The translations under genes were made by a program, and so were the position numbers. DNA of 11,956 nucleotides from the NCBI GenBank assembly GCA_947624845.1, contig CANQMB010000026.1:1-11956 (forward strand). Reading direction: 5' to 3'. This DNA comes from an uncultured Bacilli bacterium (lineage in GTDB: Bacteria; Bacillota_I; Bacilli_A; RF39; UBA660). Positions within the stretch are counted from its first letter, which is position 1, and each line of letters begins with the position of its first letter. The notes beneath the pieces were generated by a model. It did no database searches and was not told the origin of the DNA. It saw only the letters and a list, made by a program, of their open reading frames with translations. This document shows, one piece after another, positions 1 through 6,922 of the stretch.

Positions 1-1682
1 ATTCTATTACTCCTGGACATCCCGAAGTTCATTTGACACCAGGTGTCGATATGACAACGGGTCCTTTAGGCCAGGGACTTGCAAGTGCTGTTGGTATGGC
101 CATTGGAGAAGCTCATTTACGAAGTACATTTAATCATCGGAATCATTCTCTCGTCGATTTTTATACTTATGTTCTATGTGGTGATGGGGATTTGATGGAG
201 GGAATTTCCTATGAAGCGGCTTCTTTAGCAGGAACGTTAAAATTAAATAAACTGATTGTTTTATACGATTCCAATCAAATTTCATTAGATGGAAAAACAT
301 CCCTTACTTTTACTGAAAATGTGCTTATGCGATTTCAGGCTTTAGGTTGGAATACACTCGTTGTAAATGATGGAGAAGATATCGCTGCCATCAACAAAGC
401 AATCACGGAGGCAAAAGAAAGTGATAAACCTACTTTAATTGAAGTGAAAACAAAAATTGGTAAGTTTTCAAAATTAGAAAATACAAATCTTGTTCATGGA
501 AAACCACTGGATAAAAAAGATGTTTCGCATATCAAAAAGAAAATGGGATTAAGAGATATACCATTTACTATATCTTCAGATACGATTGAAGATTTTCAAC
601 GATTCATACAAAATAGAAATAAAAAACTTTACAAAGAATTTGTAAACAAAGTAGAAGCGTTAGATGAAGATACTAGAGAAAAATTTTCTTTCTTTTTAGA
701 AAAAAAGAAAAAAATAGAAATAAAAGACTTTACTTATCAATATGTAGAAGGAGAAAAAGAGTCACTTCGTCAGTCTTCTTCTAAAATATTGAATGAGATT
801 GCGAAAAATAATGACTACTTATTTGGAGGCTCTGCTGATTTGTTTGGTGCCTGTTATAATTATTTAGAGAAAAAAGGTGATTTTTCGGCTTCAAATTACA
901 GTGGAGCGAATTTATATTTTGGTGTTCGGGAACATGCAATGGGAGCGATTTTAAATGGTCTTTCTCTAGTAGGATATCGTCCTTATGGATCTACCTTTTT
1001 AAGCTTTTCGGATTATTTGAAACCAGCCCTACGACTTTCTGCGTTGATGAATTTGGGCGTAATTTATATATTTACGCATGATTCTATTTCTGTTGGAGAA
1101 GATGGGGCGACCCATCAACCCGTAGAACAATTAGTATCTCTTCGTGCCATTCCAAATTTCGAAGTTTTCCGTCCAGCGGATGCCAATGAATTAATTGGAA
1201 GTTACAAGACAATTTTGGAAGAAATTGAAGGTCCAGCAGCACTCGTTTTATCTAAAAACAAAGTAGATATTCTAAGCTCTACTAAAATTAGTGAAGTGCC
1301 AAAGGGAGGATATATTCTAAGACAAGAAGAAAGAAATTTGAATGGAATCATTATATCTTCAGGAGAAGAGGTCCATCTAGCTTTAGAAGTTGCCGACAGA
1401 CTTTATTCGAAAGGTTTTGATATTCGAGTCGTTTCAATGCCTAATTTGGGAAGATTTTTAAAAATGGATGAAGCGTATAAAGAAGAAATTTTACCGGTTG
1501 GAATTCGAAAAGTAGTAATTGAAAAATCTTCTTCCTACTCTTGGAATAAATTAGTGTTTAATGATAAATATATTTTATCCGTAGATAAATTTGGAAAATC
1601 TGGTAGTAAAGAAGATTTGGATCAACAATATGGTTTTTCTATCTCCGAAGTAGAAGAAAAAGTAGAAAATTTATTAAAATAA
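1..1682 (+). CDS. tkt: Transketolase, C-terminal ~560 residues (5' end outside window)
   Basis: Transketolase moves two-carbon ketol units between sugar phosphates in the pentose phosphate pathway, using thiamine diphosphate (ThDP) and a divalent metal in the cytoplasm. The reading frame is open from base 3 and begins in the family motif TPGHPE, so about 100 N-terminal residues are missing. The TTG at 33 is an internal Leu codon, not a start. Visible motifs are the ThDP/metal motif GDGDLMEGIS (from base 180), the catalytic Glu in GVREHAMG (Glu codon at 930), HDSISVGEDGATHQPVEQ, and a C-terminal FGKSG segment. Aligned by eye to E. coli TktA, the substrate residues Arg358, His461, Asp469 and His473 are kept. 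Ser385 is replaced by Ala (GGSADLFGA) and Arg520 by Lys (ALVLSKNK). The linker between the first two domains is Lys-rich. In Bacillus subtilis tkt also precedes sirA and yneF. Identity is secure; the effect of the two substitutions is unknown. Confidence 0.96.
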   Translation, partial: SITPGHPEVHLTPGVDMTTGPLGQGLASAVGMAIGEAHLRSTFNHRNHSLVDFYTYVLCGDGDLMEGISYEAASLAGTLKLNKLIVLYDSNQISLDGKTSLTFTENVLMRFQALGWNTLVVNDGEDIAAINKAITEAKESDKPTLIEVKTKIGKFSKLENTNLVHGKPLDKKDVSHIKKKMGLRDIPFTISSDTIEDFQRFIQNRNKKLYKEFVNKVEALDEDTREKFSFFLEKKKKIEIKDFTYQYVEGEKESLRQSSSKILNEIAKNNDYLFGGSADLFGACYNYLEKKGDFSASNYSGANLYFGVREHAMGAILNGLSLVGYRPYGSTFLSFSDYLKPALRLSALMNLGVIYIFTHDSISVGEDGATHQPVEQLVSLRAIPNFEVFRPADANELIGSYKTILEEIEGPAALVLSKNKVDILSSTKISEVPKGGYILRQEERNLNGIIISSGEEVHLALEVADRLYSKGFDIRVVSMPNLGRFLKMDEAYKEEILPVGIRKVVIEKSSSYSWNKLVFNDKYILSVDKFGKSGSKEDLDQQYGFSISEVEEKVENLLK

Positions 1683-1695
1683 AATAATTCGACAA

Positions 1696-1713
1696 AAAAA
1701 GACTTCTCTTTTT
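1696..1713 (+). terminator. Weak AT-rich hairpin after tkt
   Basis: AAAAAGA and TCTTTTT are perfect complements (7 bp) around a CTTC loop, 13 bases after the tkt stop. The only T-run is the 3' arm itself, so termination is probably weak or partial. It resembles the other small hairpins in this window. Confidence 0.4.
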
Positions 1714-1738
1714 AGTAATCTAGTTTTAGGTGAGGAAG

Positions 1739-2164
1739 ATGAGAGTCTTTTATATATTTGATATGAAAGAAGAATTTAAAACTTTATATCGAAATAATGA
1801 ATCGAGTCTATATAATATTCTAAAACAGTTATATTACTATAGGCAGGATGAATTTCTTTACGGATTTCAATTATTTAAACAGTTGACGAATAAAATTGAT
1901 AAAGGAAAAATAGATTCTTTATTATTTTTGAGAATGCATCAAGATATTCCCTATAGCAAAAGAGATGGGAAACATCGATTCAATAATCTTTATAAAGATG
2001 AAATTAGCATTCTAGAAGTAAAATACTCCTACATCAAAATTAAAGCAGAGCAAGAGAGCAGTTCTTTTTTTAAAGTTTTAGCAACACTTAGTAAAAATTT
2101 TTTTGTATGTGATTTTGAAATGCAAGATTATTTTTTCTTAGATGAAACAAAAATACTTGTCTAG
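1739..2164 (+). CDS. sirA: SirA-like inhibitor of replication initiation
   Basis: SirA proteins bind domain I of DnaA and block new rounds of replication when Bacillus commits to sporulation. This 141-residue protein fits the family's usual length of about 145-150. Its N-terminus FYIFDMKEEFKTLY matches the B. subtilis SirA N-terminus as I recall it (YYTYLIKEEFANHY). The residues aligned with the DnaA-contacting Phe14 and Tyr18 are present (Phe13 and Tyr17). The C-terminal part FFKVLATLSKNFFVCDFE also resembles the SirA C-terminus. The position between tkt and yneF is the same as in B. subtilis. I chose ATG 1739 because AGGTGA (1728-1733) lies 5 bases upstream. A GTG at 1730 would add three residues but lies inside that site. 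I see no clear promoter of its own, so it may be read from tkt through the weak hairpin. Family assignment rests on pattern and synteny from memory; whether the host sporulates is not visible here. Confidence 0.78.
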   Translation: MRVFYIFDMKEEFKTLYRNNESSLYNILKQLYYYRQDEFLYGFQLFKQLTNKIDKGKIDSLLFLRMHQDIPYSKRDGKHRFNNLYKDEISILEVKYSYIKIKAEQESSSFFKVLATLSKNFFVCDFEMQDYFFLDETKILV

Positions 2165-2185
2165 GACTATAATTTTTAGTAGAAT
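2157..2185 (+). promoter_or_regulatory. Sigma-A-type promoter for yneF
   Basis: TTGTCT (2157-2162) and TAGAAT (2180-2185) are separated by 17 bases, matching the -35 and -10 consensus at 4/6 and 5/6 positions. The -35 box overlaps the sirA stop codon. The RBS AAGGAG follows at 2192-2197. Confidence 0.6.
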
Positions 2186-2205
2186 AAATATAAGGAGATG
2201 AAATT

Positions 2206-2415
2206 ATGTTACAAGATATATTACAAGTATTAATGGGGTTAATTATTGGACTTGTGATTGGTTTTTTTGGAGCTAGAATGTTTATGAAGAAATATTTAAA
2301 GAAAAATCCTCCAATCAATCGCGAAATGATTAAAGCTTTAATGATGCAGATGGGTAGAAAACCAAATGAAAAACAAATTAATCAAATGATGAAATCTATG
2401 GAAAAATATATGTAA
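2206..2415 (+). CDS. yneF: YneF family (UPF0154) small membrane protein
   Basis: This 69-residue protein has one N-terminal membrane helix (about residues 5-26) followed by a basic, Met-rich cytoplasmic tail. The tail carries the family signature KNPPINREMIKALMMQMGRK and then PNEKQINQMMKSM. YneF proteins are widespread in Firmicutes and have no firmly established function. The start ATG has a strong site, AAGGAG, 8 bases upstream. It follows the sirA-like gene with a 41-base gap that holds a promoter, as in the B. subtilis tkt-yneE-yneF order. Length and sequence are normal for the family. Confidence 0.93.
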   Translation: MLQDILQVLMGLIIGLVIGFFGARMFMKKYLKKNPPINREMIKALMMQMGRKPNEKQINQMMKSMEKYM

Positions 2416-2417
2416 AT

Positions 2418-2448
2418 AAAAGAAGGAGTTTTTCTTCTTTTTTTATTT
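2418..2448 (+). terminator. Intrinsic terminator after yneF
   Basis: AAAAGAAG (2418-2425) pairs perfectly with CTTCTTTT (2434-2441) around an 8-base loop, followed by TTTATTT. It begins 3 bases after the yneF stop. Confidence 0.7.
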
Positions 2449-2454
2449 GTTTTT

Positions 2455-2463
2455 TGGTATACT
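2455..2463 (+). promoter_or_regulatory. Extended -10 promoter for the phosphoesterase gene
   Basis: TGG followed by TATACT (2458-2463) forms an extended -10 element, 17 bases before the ATG at 2481. No good -35 is visible; the position falls in the T-rich arm of the preceding terminator. Confidence 0.5.
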
Positions 2464-2480
2464 GAAGATAGGGTGATAGG

Positions 2481-3329
2481 ATGTTAGATGAATATAAATA
2501 TTCTGTTCTTCAGTGGATGTGTCAACAGGGATATTCTTTTGATGAAATGTTGGAATTTAATGTGACCTATTATGAACTTTTATATTTTTTTCAAAGAATG
2601 TACCGAAAGACAAAAGATCTAACTTACCTAGAAGAGTATTATGATAATTTTAATCGAATTGAAATTCCAGATAATAAAGTTTTGATTATTTCAGATTTAC
2701 ATATGGGCAGTAAAGAAGAAAATATGGAATATATTAAAGAAGCATTTAAACTAGCGAAGACCATGAAGATTCATACAATACTGAATGGTGGCGATTTGGG
2801 GGATGGGTTAGTCAATCCTGCTTCTAAATATGATAAATATATTAAACAGATCAATCATATTCTAGAAAGTTATCCCAGTAGAAAAGAAATGCATCATTAT
2901 TTAACGTTAGGCAATCATGATGAAAAGTATCGGGGATGTGGAATGGACTTCGGTTCTATTTTAGAAAGAGAAAGGAAAGATATTACCGTTTTAGGAAAAG
3001 GGGTCGGTTATTTTAATTTATTTTCTCATTTTTTAACTTTAGAACATTGTAGTAATAAAATTCCAAGATTGGCATCTTATCCACTTCCCGAAAAACAGCT
3101 AATTGGACATTCTCATCGATTGGATCTGGATAAAAAAATAAAAATTCCTACTTTAAGTGATAGTAATCCCAATAGAATATATGAAGATTCTTATCGACCT
3201 GGCTTTTTAATTTTGACGATGGAATCTAAAGACATGATAGATATTTTTCATTTTGAAGCTTATCAATTTGTCGATGGACTCACTAAGACGAATGAAAAAG
3301 ATTATACGTTAATAAAGAAAATAACGTAG
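2481..3329 (+). CDS. Calcineurin-like metallophosphoesterase
   Basis: A 282-residue soluble protein predicted to hydrolyse a phosphoester with a two-metal centre; the substrate is unknown. The ordered family motifs are all present: SDLHMGS (Asp72, His74), NGGDLGDG (Asp105), LGNHDEK (Asn145, His146), a candidate metal His at 189 (LEHC) and GHSHR (His210, His212). The first ~60 residues form a separate, aromatic-rich, probably helical segment before the phosphoesterase fold, with no signal peptide or membrane helix. The start ATG is preceded by GGGTGAT (2471-2477), which pairs with the inner part of the 16S anti-Shine-Dalgarno sequence and so sits only 3 bases from the start. The gene is flanked by its own promoter and by the next promoter, so it is probably monocistronic. 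It could act on a nucleotide, a cyclic dinucleotide or a protein phosphate; nothing here decides which. Confidence 0.88.
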   Translation: MLDEYKYSVLQWMCQQGYSFDEMLEFNVTYYELLYFFQRMYRKTKDLTYLEEYYDNFNRIEIPDNKVLIISDLHMGSKEENMEYIKEAFKLAKTMKIHTILNGGDLGDGLVNPASKYDKYIKQINHILESYPSRKEMHHYLTLGNHDEKYRGCGMDFGSILERERKDITVLGKGVGYFNLFSHFLTLEHCSNKIPRLASYPLPEKQLIGHSHRLDLDKKIKIPTLSDSNPNRIYEDSYRPGFLILTMESKDMIDIFHFEAYQFVDGLTKTNEKDYTLIKKIT

Positions 3330-3358
3330 TTTACAAATGATGTGGTTTTTGATATGAT
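3330..3358 (+). promoter_or_regulatory. Strong sigma-A-type promoter for the unknown membrane protein gene
   Basis: TTTACA (3330-3335) and TATGAT (3353-3358) have exact 17-base spacing and match consensus at 5/6 positions each. The -10 is extended by an upstream TGA. The -35 begins directly after the stop codon of the phosphoesterase gene. Confidence 0.75.
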
Positions 3359-3370
3359 AAAATTATCATA
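3353..3370 (+). repeat. Perfect 18-bp palindrome over the -10 box and start site
   Basis: TATGATAA-AA-TTATCATA is an inverted repeat of two 8-base arms with a 2-base centre. It contains the whole -10 hexamer and reaches the expected transcription start (about 3365). The position suits a repressor operator. It is too AT-rich and lacks a T-run, so it does not look like a terminator. Confidence 0.6.
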
Positions 3371-3382
3371 GGCGGTGATAGT

Positions 3383-4267
3383 ATGGATTTTGATACGAGA
3401 GAAATTAGGCAGATGGAAATGAAAGAGAGGAAGATAAAACCTCCAAAAAAGAAAAGTCCTTTTCTCACTTTTTTAATTGTATTATTAATTCTTTTAAACT
3501 TGGCGGCAGTTTCTTTTATTGTATATGATAAGGGACTATTGGACGATGTGATTGAAAAAATAACAAACACAGAATCGAAAAAGAAAAAAGAGGAGAAAAA
3601 ACAACTTCCTTTGACGGATGAGAATGTTAGTACTTTGTATAGTTATCTTGCCCCATTAAAAGAAAAATTTGTCGTAAGCAAACAAGTATCTATTAAAAAT
3701 ATTTCTCAAGATGAAAGTAAAGGGTTGGGAATGGCTTTACTTCGTGAAGAAGATTTCTCGATTAATACCGATCAAGAAGAAAAGTCTTTATATCAATTAA
3801 AATCAATTGTTTTAGAAGATGCAATTAAAAAAATATTAGGAAGTAATTATCAAGTAGAAAAAGAGGATATGGAAGAATCTTTCAATCAACACTTTTCTAA
3901 TAATTTAACGGGGAAGATGCGGCTTACTTATGACGATGTAAAAGATATATATCTTGTAGACATGGTTGAAGACGAAGAGGATATCATTAGTTCATATCAA
4001 ACAAAATTAGTAAATGCCTACGAACAAGAGAAAAAATTATATTTAGAAGAAAAAGCCATTTATTTGTTAGAGAATAATGGAAAAATTGAAATATATAGTG
4101 ACTATCAATTATCTAATTTAATTGACGAAGTAGAAGGAGACGATGTTCTAAAAGTAGATATATCGATCGACTCTTATTTAAAAAAGGCAAATAAAGTAGT
4201 CTATACCTTTCAAAAGAATGGGGATCATTACCAATTTATCTCTAGTAAAATTAAGGAGAAAAATTAG
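3383..4267 (+). CDS. Unrecognised single-pass membrane protein with acidic ectodomain
   Basis: I do not recognise this 294-residue protein. It starts with a charged cytoplasmic tail (residues 1-26, basic near the membrane: KIKPPKKK). One hydrophobic helix follows (about 27-48, FLTFLIVLLILLNLAAVSFIVY), then a Lys/Glu-rich spacer (about 58-73) and a ~220-residue domain rich in Asp, Glu and Lys with no cysteine. The positive-inside rule places the large domain outside the cell. There is no signal-peptidase or lipobox motif, so it should stay anchored. The start is supported by GGCGGTGAT (3371-3379), which matches the extended anti-Shine-Dalgarno over 8 of 9 bases. It stands alone between a strong promoter with a possible operator and its own terminator. 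A cell-envelope role is plausible only from topology. Confidence 0.85.
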   Translation: MDFDTREIRQMEMKERKIKPPKKKSPFLTFLIVLLILLNLAAVSFIVYDKGLLDDVIEKITNTESKKKKEEKKQLPLTDENVSTLYSYLAPLKEKFVVSKQVSIKNISQDESKGLGMALLREEDFSINTDQEEKSLYQLKSIVLEDAIKKILGSNYQVEKEDMEESFNQHFSNNLTGKMRLTYDDVKDIYLVDMVEDEEDIISSYQTKLVNAYEQEKKLYLEEKAIYLLENNGKIEIYSDYQLSNLIDEVEGDDVLKVDISIDSYLKKANKVVYTFQKNGDHYQFISSKIKEKN

Positions 4268-4284
4268 TTTTTCTCTTTTTTTTT
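4253..4284 (+). terminator. Intrinsic terminator overlapping the end of the membrane protein gene
   Basis: GAGAAAAA (4256-4263) pairs perfectly with TTTTTCTC (4268-4275) around the loop TTAG. AAG (4253-4255) with TTT (4276-4278) can extend the stem, and a run of T follows to 4284. The stop codon TAG (4265-4267) lies inside the loop and the last codons form the 5' arm. Confidence 0.75.
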
Positions 4285-4304
4285 GTAGGTAACTAAGATA
4301 TAAT
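4276..4304 (+). promoter_or_regulatory. Promoter for the comN-secDF-rel operon
   Basis: A perfect TATAAT (4299-4304) lies just ahead of the comN-like gene. At 17-base spacing the -35 position (4276-4281) is TTTTTT, inside the T-run of the preceding terminator, so the -35 is weak. The expected start near 4311 gives a leader of only about 16 bases. Confidence 0.6.
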
Positions 4305-4312
4305 AGATATGG

Positions 4313-4319
4313 AAGGAGG
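4313..4319 (+). promoter_or_regulatory. Ribosome binding site that sets the comN-like start
   Basis: AAGGAGG stands 7 bases before ATG 4327. The in-frame ATG at 4309 lies upstream of this site and at or before the predicted transcription start, so 4327 is the start. Confidence 0.85.
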
Positions 4320-4326
4320 AAAAGGG

Positions 4327-4617
4327 ATGGATGAGTTTTGGTTTTCCAGTAAAGAAGAATTGTACCAGAGGATAAAACCGGCTTTAAGTGCCAAATTAGC
4401 AGAGTTGCATCGTCTGGGTTATCCTTATATTCAAGAAGCAGATATTTGGAATTATTTGATTCAATCTAAATGGAAAAATGCAAAGAATTTAATGCTTTGT
4501 GATGTGGTTTCTGATATTTTGCATGTTGAAAATGAAAAGGTAGATCTTTATTTAAAAGAAAAACTGGCACGCCAAAAACGACAGGCCTTTTTCCAAAATG
4601 AAGTAGAAATATTATAG
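4327..4617 (+). CDS. comN: ComN-like post-transcriptional regulator
   Basis: This 96-residue cytoplasmic protein resembles the ComN (YrzD) family of B. subtilis. ComN is reported to act on comE mRNA and to interact with the division-site protein DivIVA. The matching features, from memory of the family, are a first helix KPALSAKLAELHRLGY, then IQEADIWNYLIQSKWK, and a final VVSDILHV segment before a basic tail. The gene lies 10 bases upstream of secDF, the same neighbour as in B. subtilis. It is the first gene of the operon starting at the 4299 promoter. There is no membrane helix and one Cys. Its RNA or protein target in this organism cannot be read from the sequence, because no com genes are in view. 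The family assignment is fairly firm from synteny plus pattern. Confidence 0.8.
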   Translation: MDEFWFSSKEELYQRIKPALSAKLAELHRLGYPYIQEADIWNYLIQSKWKNAKNLMLCDVVSDILHVENEKVDLYLKEKLARQKRQAFFQNEVEIL

Positions 4618-4627
4618 AGGTGGAATT

Positions 4628-6901
4628 ATGACAAAAAACAAAAAAAGAGAAACAACAGGAAAGAAGAAAACAATTTTAACACTTTGTCTTTTGATTATTT
4701 TATGTGTAGGAATTGGATTTTCTTTTATTCCGCTGTTTAAAAATTTAAAATTTGGTTTAGATTTACAAGGAGGATTTGAAGTTTTATACGATGTGAAGTC
4801 CATCGATGGTTCCAAAATGAATCAAGAGAAGATGACAGCAACTTATAAGACTTTAAGTAAAAGAATTGATTCCCTTGGAGTTACAGAACCAGAAATTATC
4901 TTAGAGGGAAATAATAAAATTCGCGTGAAGCTTGCTGGAGTTACCAATCAGGATGAGGCGAGAAGTCAATTATCAACGGTGGCAACTTTATCTTTTAGAG
5001 ATAGTAATGACCAATTGTTAATGGGAAGTGAAGTGTTGAATGCAGGAGCCGCGAAAGTAAGCCAAGATTCTTCTGGAAGACCTGCAGTGGCACTATCAGT
5101 AAAAAATAAAGATAAATTCTATGAAGTGACCAATCGCGTAAAAGATATGGAAGAAAATGTGATCGTAATTTGGTTAGATTATGAAGAAGGAACAGATCAC
5201 TATCAAACAGAAAAAAATAATTGTGGAACGAGCGGCTCTCGTTGTTTGTCTGCTGCTACTGTTTCTCAAGGCTTTGCAAGTGATGTCATTATTCAAGGAA
5301 ATTTTGAACAAGAAGAAGTAGAAAATTTAGTAGATTTAATTAACTCTGGTTCTCTTCCTTCCAAATTGACGGAAGTATCATCTCGAACTGTAGGTGCATC
5401 ATTCGGAGATGCTACATTGACGAAAACGTTAATCGCTGGAATTATCGGTGTGATTGCAATTGCATTGATGCTTATTTTAATTTATCATTTTGCTGGTGTA
5501 ATTTCGACAGTTTCTATTTTCTTGTATTCTTTCTTAGTATTTGCTACTTTCTGGGTAGTAGGTGGCGTTCTTACTTTACCTGGAATTGCGGCTTTAGTTT
5601 TAGGAATTGGAATGGCTGTCGATGCCAATGTAATTACTTTTTCTAGAATTAAAGAAGAATTATACAAAGGAAAAAGTTTACCTAGTGCTTTCAAAGAAGG
5701 ATCAAAATCAAGCTTAAGGACGATTGTTGATTCGAATGCGACGACTTTACTAGTTGCCATTATCATGTTTATTTTTGGTGAATCTAGTGTTAAGGGATTT
5801 GCGACTATGTTAATTATTACGATTGCAGTAACGATGTTTACGATGGTATTTTTAACCAGAACATTATTAGAATTATTTGTTCGTACGAAGTTCTTTAATA
5901 ATAAATTAAATGCTTTCATTCATGTAGATCCAAAAGATATTCCAGATGTAAGCAAAAATGAAAGTATTAAAAAAATTCCATTTGCGAAAGTTGATTTTTT
6001 AAAACACTCTAAAAAATTTATTGCAAGTTCCATCATTATCGTTCTTGTTGGAATTCTCTCTTTTATGATTCAAGGATTGAATTTAGGAATTGATTATCAA
6101 GCAGGATCAAATATTACTATTAATACAGAAAAGAAAATTTCTAAAAAACAATTAAAGAGTGATTTAGATCAATTAAATCTAAAAGAAAATGAAATTTCTT
6201 ATAGTAACGAAGAAATTGATATTCGCGTTTTAAATGTTTTAAATGCAGAAAGTATTCAAAAAATAAATAAATATTTTGAAGAAAAATATCAAGCAAAAGT
6301 AGATATTGGAGTTGTTTCTAATGTCGTAAAAGAAGAGTTGACAAAAAATGCCATTTTGGCCATTATTCTATCTATTATTGGAATGATTCTCTATATTTCC
6401 ATTCGATTTAAACCAAGTTATGCGCTTGGCGCAGTCATTGCTTTAATGAACGATGTATTTGTAATCTTTGCCATCTTTTCTATTTTCCATTTAGAGATTT
6501 CTGTTATGTTTATCGCTGCCATTTTGGCCATTATCGGATATTCAATTAACGATACCATCGTCTCTTTTGATCGAGTAAGAGAAAATTTAGGAAAAGAGAA
6601 GAATAAGAAGAATTTAAGGGAAGTTGTCAATCGAAGTATTCGTGAAACGTTTACACGTTCGATTTATACTTCAGTAACGACAATTCTACCAGTAATTGCA
6701 CTAATCTTTTTAGGATCAATCGAGATTTTGAATTTTAATATTGCGATGTTCATTGGATTAATTGAAGGAACTTGTTCTTCACTATTTATTGCTACTGTAA
6801 TATTTTACGCATTAGAAAACAGAGGATTTGGAAAAAATAAAAAGAAAATAAAATATATTGAAGAAAAGGAAGAAAAAAAGATCAAAGGAATTAACTGTTA
6901 A
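4628..6901 (+). CDS. secDF: Fused SecDF protein-export subunit
   Basis: SecDF uses the proton gradient to pull proteins out of the SecYEG channel on the outer face of the membrane. This 757-residue protein is the fused Bacillus form. The SecD half has a first helix (about 15-37), the motif FGLDLQGG (42-49), an extracytoplasmic P1 region (about 40-260), five further helices and GIGMAVDANVITFSRIKEEL (326-345). The last motif contains Asp332, the equivalent of the proton-relay Asp. The SecF half begins near 450 with a helix, GLNLGIDYQAGS (483-494), and GYSINDTIVSFDRVREN (637-653). The usual SecF GIDFxGG appears as GIDYQAGS. Two cysteines (199 and 206) sit in a loop of the outer P1 domain. The C-terminus is basic and ends in Cys. 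GAGGTGG (4617-4623) overlaps the comN stop and supports the start. No yajC gene is in the window. Confidence 0.96.
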   Translation: MTKNKKRETTGKKKTILTLCLLIILCVGIGFSFIPLFKNLKFGLDLQGGFEVLYDVKSIDGSKMNQEKMTATYKTLSKRIDSLGVTEPEIILEGNNKIRVKLAGVTNQDEARSQLSTVATLSFRDSNDQLLMGSEVLNAGAAKVSQDSSGRPAVALSVKNKDKFYEVTNRVKDMEENVIVIWLDYEEGTDHYQTEKNNCGTSGSRCLSAATVSQGFASDVIIQGNFEQEEVENLVDLINSGSLPSKLTEVSSRTVGASFGDATLTKTLIAGIIGVIAIALMLILIYHFAGVISTVSIFLYSFLVFATFWVVGGVLTLPGIAALVLGIGMAVDANVITFSRIKEELYKGKSLPSAFKEGSKSSLRTIVDSNATTLLVAIIMFIFGESSVKGFATMLIITIAVTMFTMVFLTRTLLELFVRTKFFNNKLNAFIHVDPKDIPDVSKNESIKKIPFAKVDFLKHSKKFIASSIIIVLVGILSFMIQGLNLGIDYQAGSNITINTEKKISKKQLKSDLDQLNLKENEISYSNEEIDIRVLNVLNAESIQKINKYFEEKYQAKVDIGVVSNVVKEELTKNAILAIILSIIGMILYISIRFKPSYALGAVIALMNDVFVIFAIFSIFHLEISVMFIAAILAIIGYSINDTIVSFDRVRENLGKEKNKKNLREVVNRSIRETFTRSIYTSVTTILPVIALIFLGSIEILNFNIAMFIGLIEGTCSSLFIATVIFYALENRGFGKNKKKIKYIEEKEEKKIKGINC

Positions 6902-6906
6902 GATTA

Positions 6907-6913
6907 AAAGGAG
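6907..6913 (+). promoter_or_regulatory. Ribosome binding site that sets the rel start
   Basis: AAAGGAG lies 9 bases before GTG 6923 and only 3 bases before an in-frame TTG at 6917. The spacing favours GTG. Confidence 0.7.
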
Positions 6914-6922
6914 TGATTGGCG

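Noticed and set aside
33..35. TTG as start of the transketolase gene
   Set aside because: The frame is open upstream to the window edge and encodes the conserved TPGHPE motif, so the gene begins outside and TTG is an internal Leu codon.
1689..1716. Promoter for the sirA-like gene (TCGACA, 16 bases, TTTAGT)
   Set aside because: Both boxes match poorly and overlap the AT-rich hairpin; too weak to list as a feature.
4309..4311. ATG as start of the comN-like gene
   Set aside because: It lies upstream of the AAGGAGG site and at the predicted transcription start; ATG 4327 has ideal spacing.
5485..5919. Minus-strand open frame of 144 codons inside secDF
   Set aside because: It is antisense to conserved SecD motifs and has no recognisable protein pattern, so it is a shadow of the real gene. 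The other minus-strand frames were dropped for the same reason.
6917..6919. TTG as start of rel
   Set aside because: Only 3 bases separate it from the ribosome site; GTG 6923 has normal spacing. Not excluded completely.
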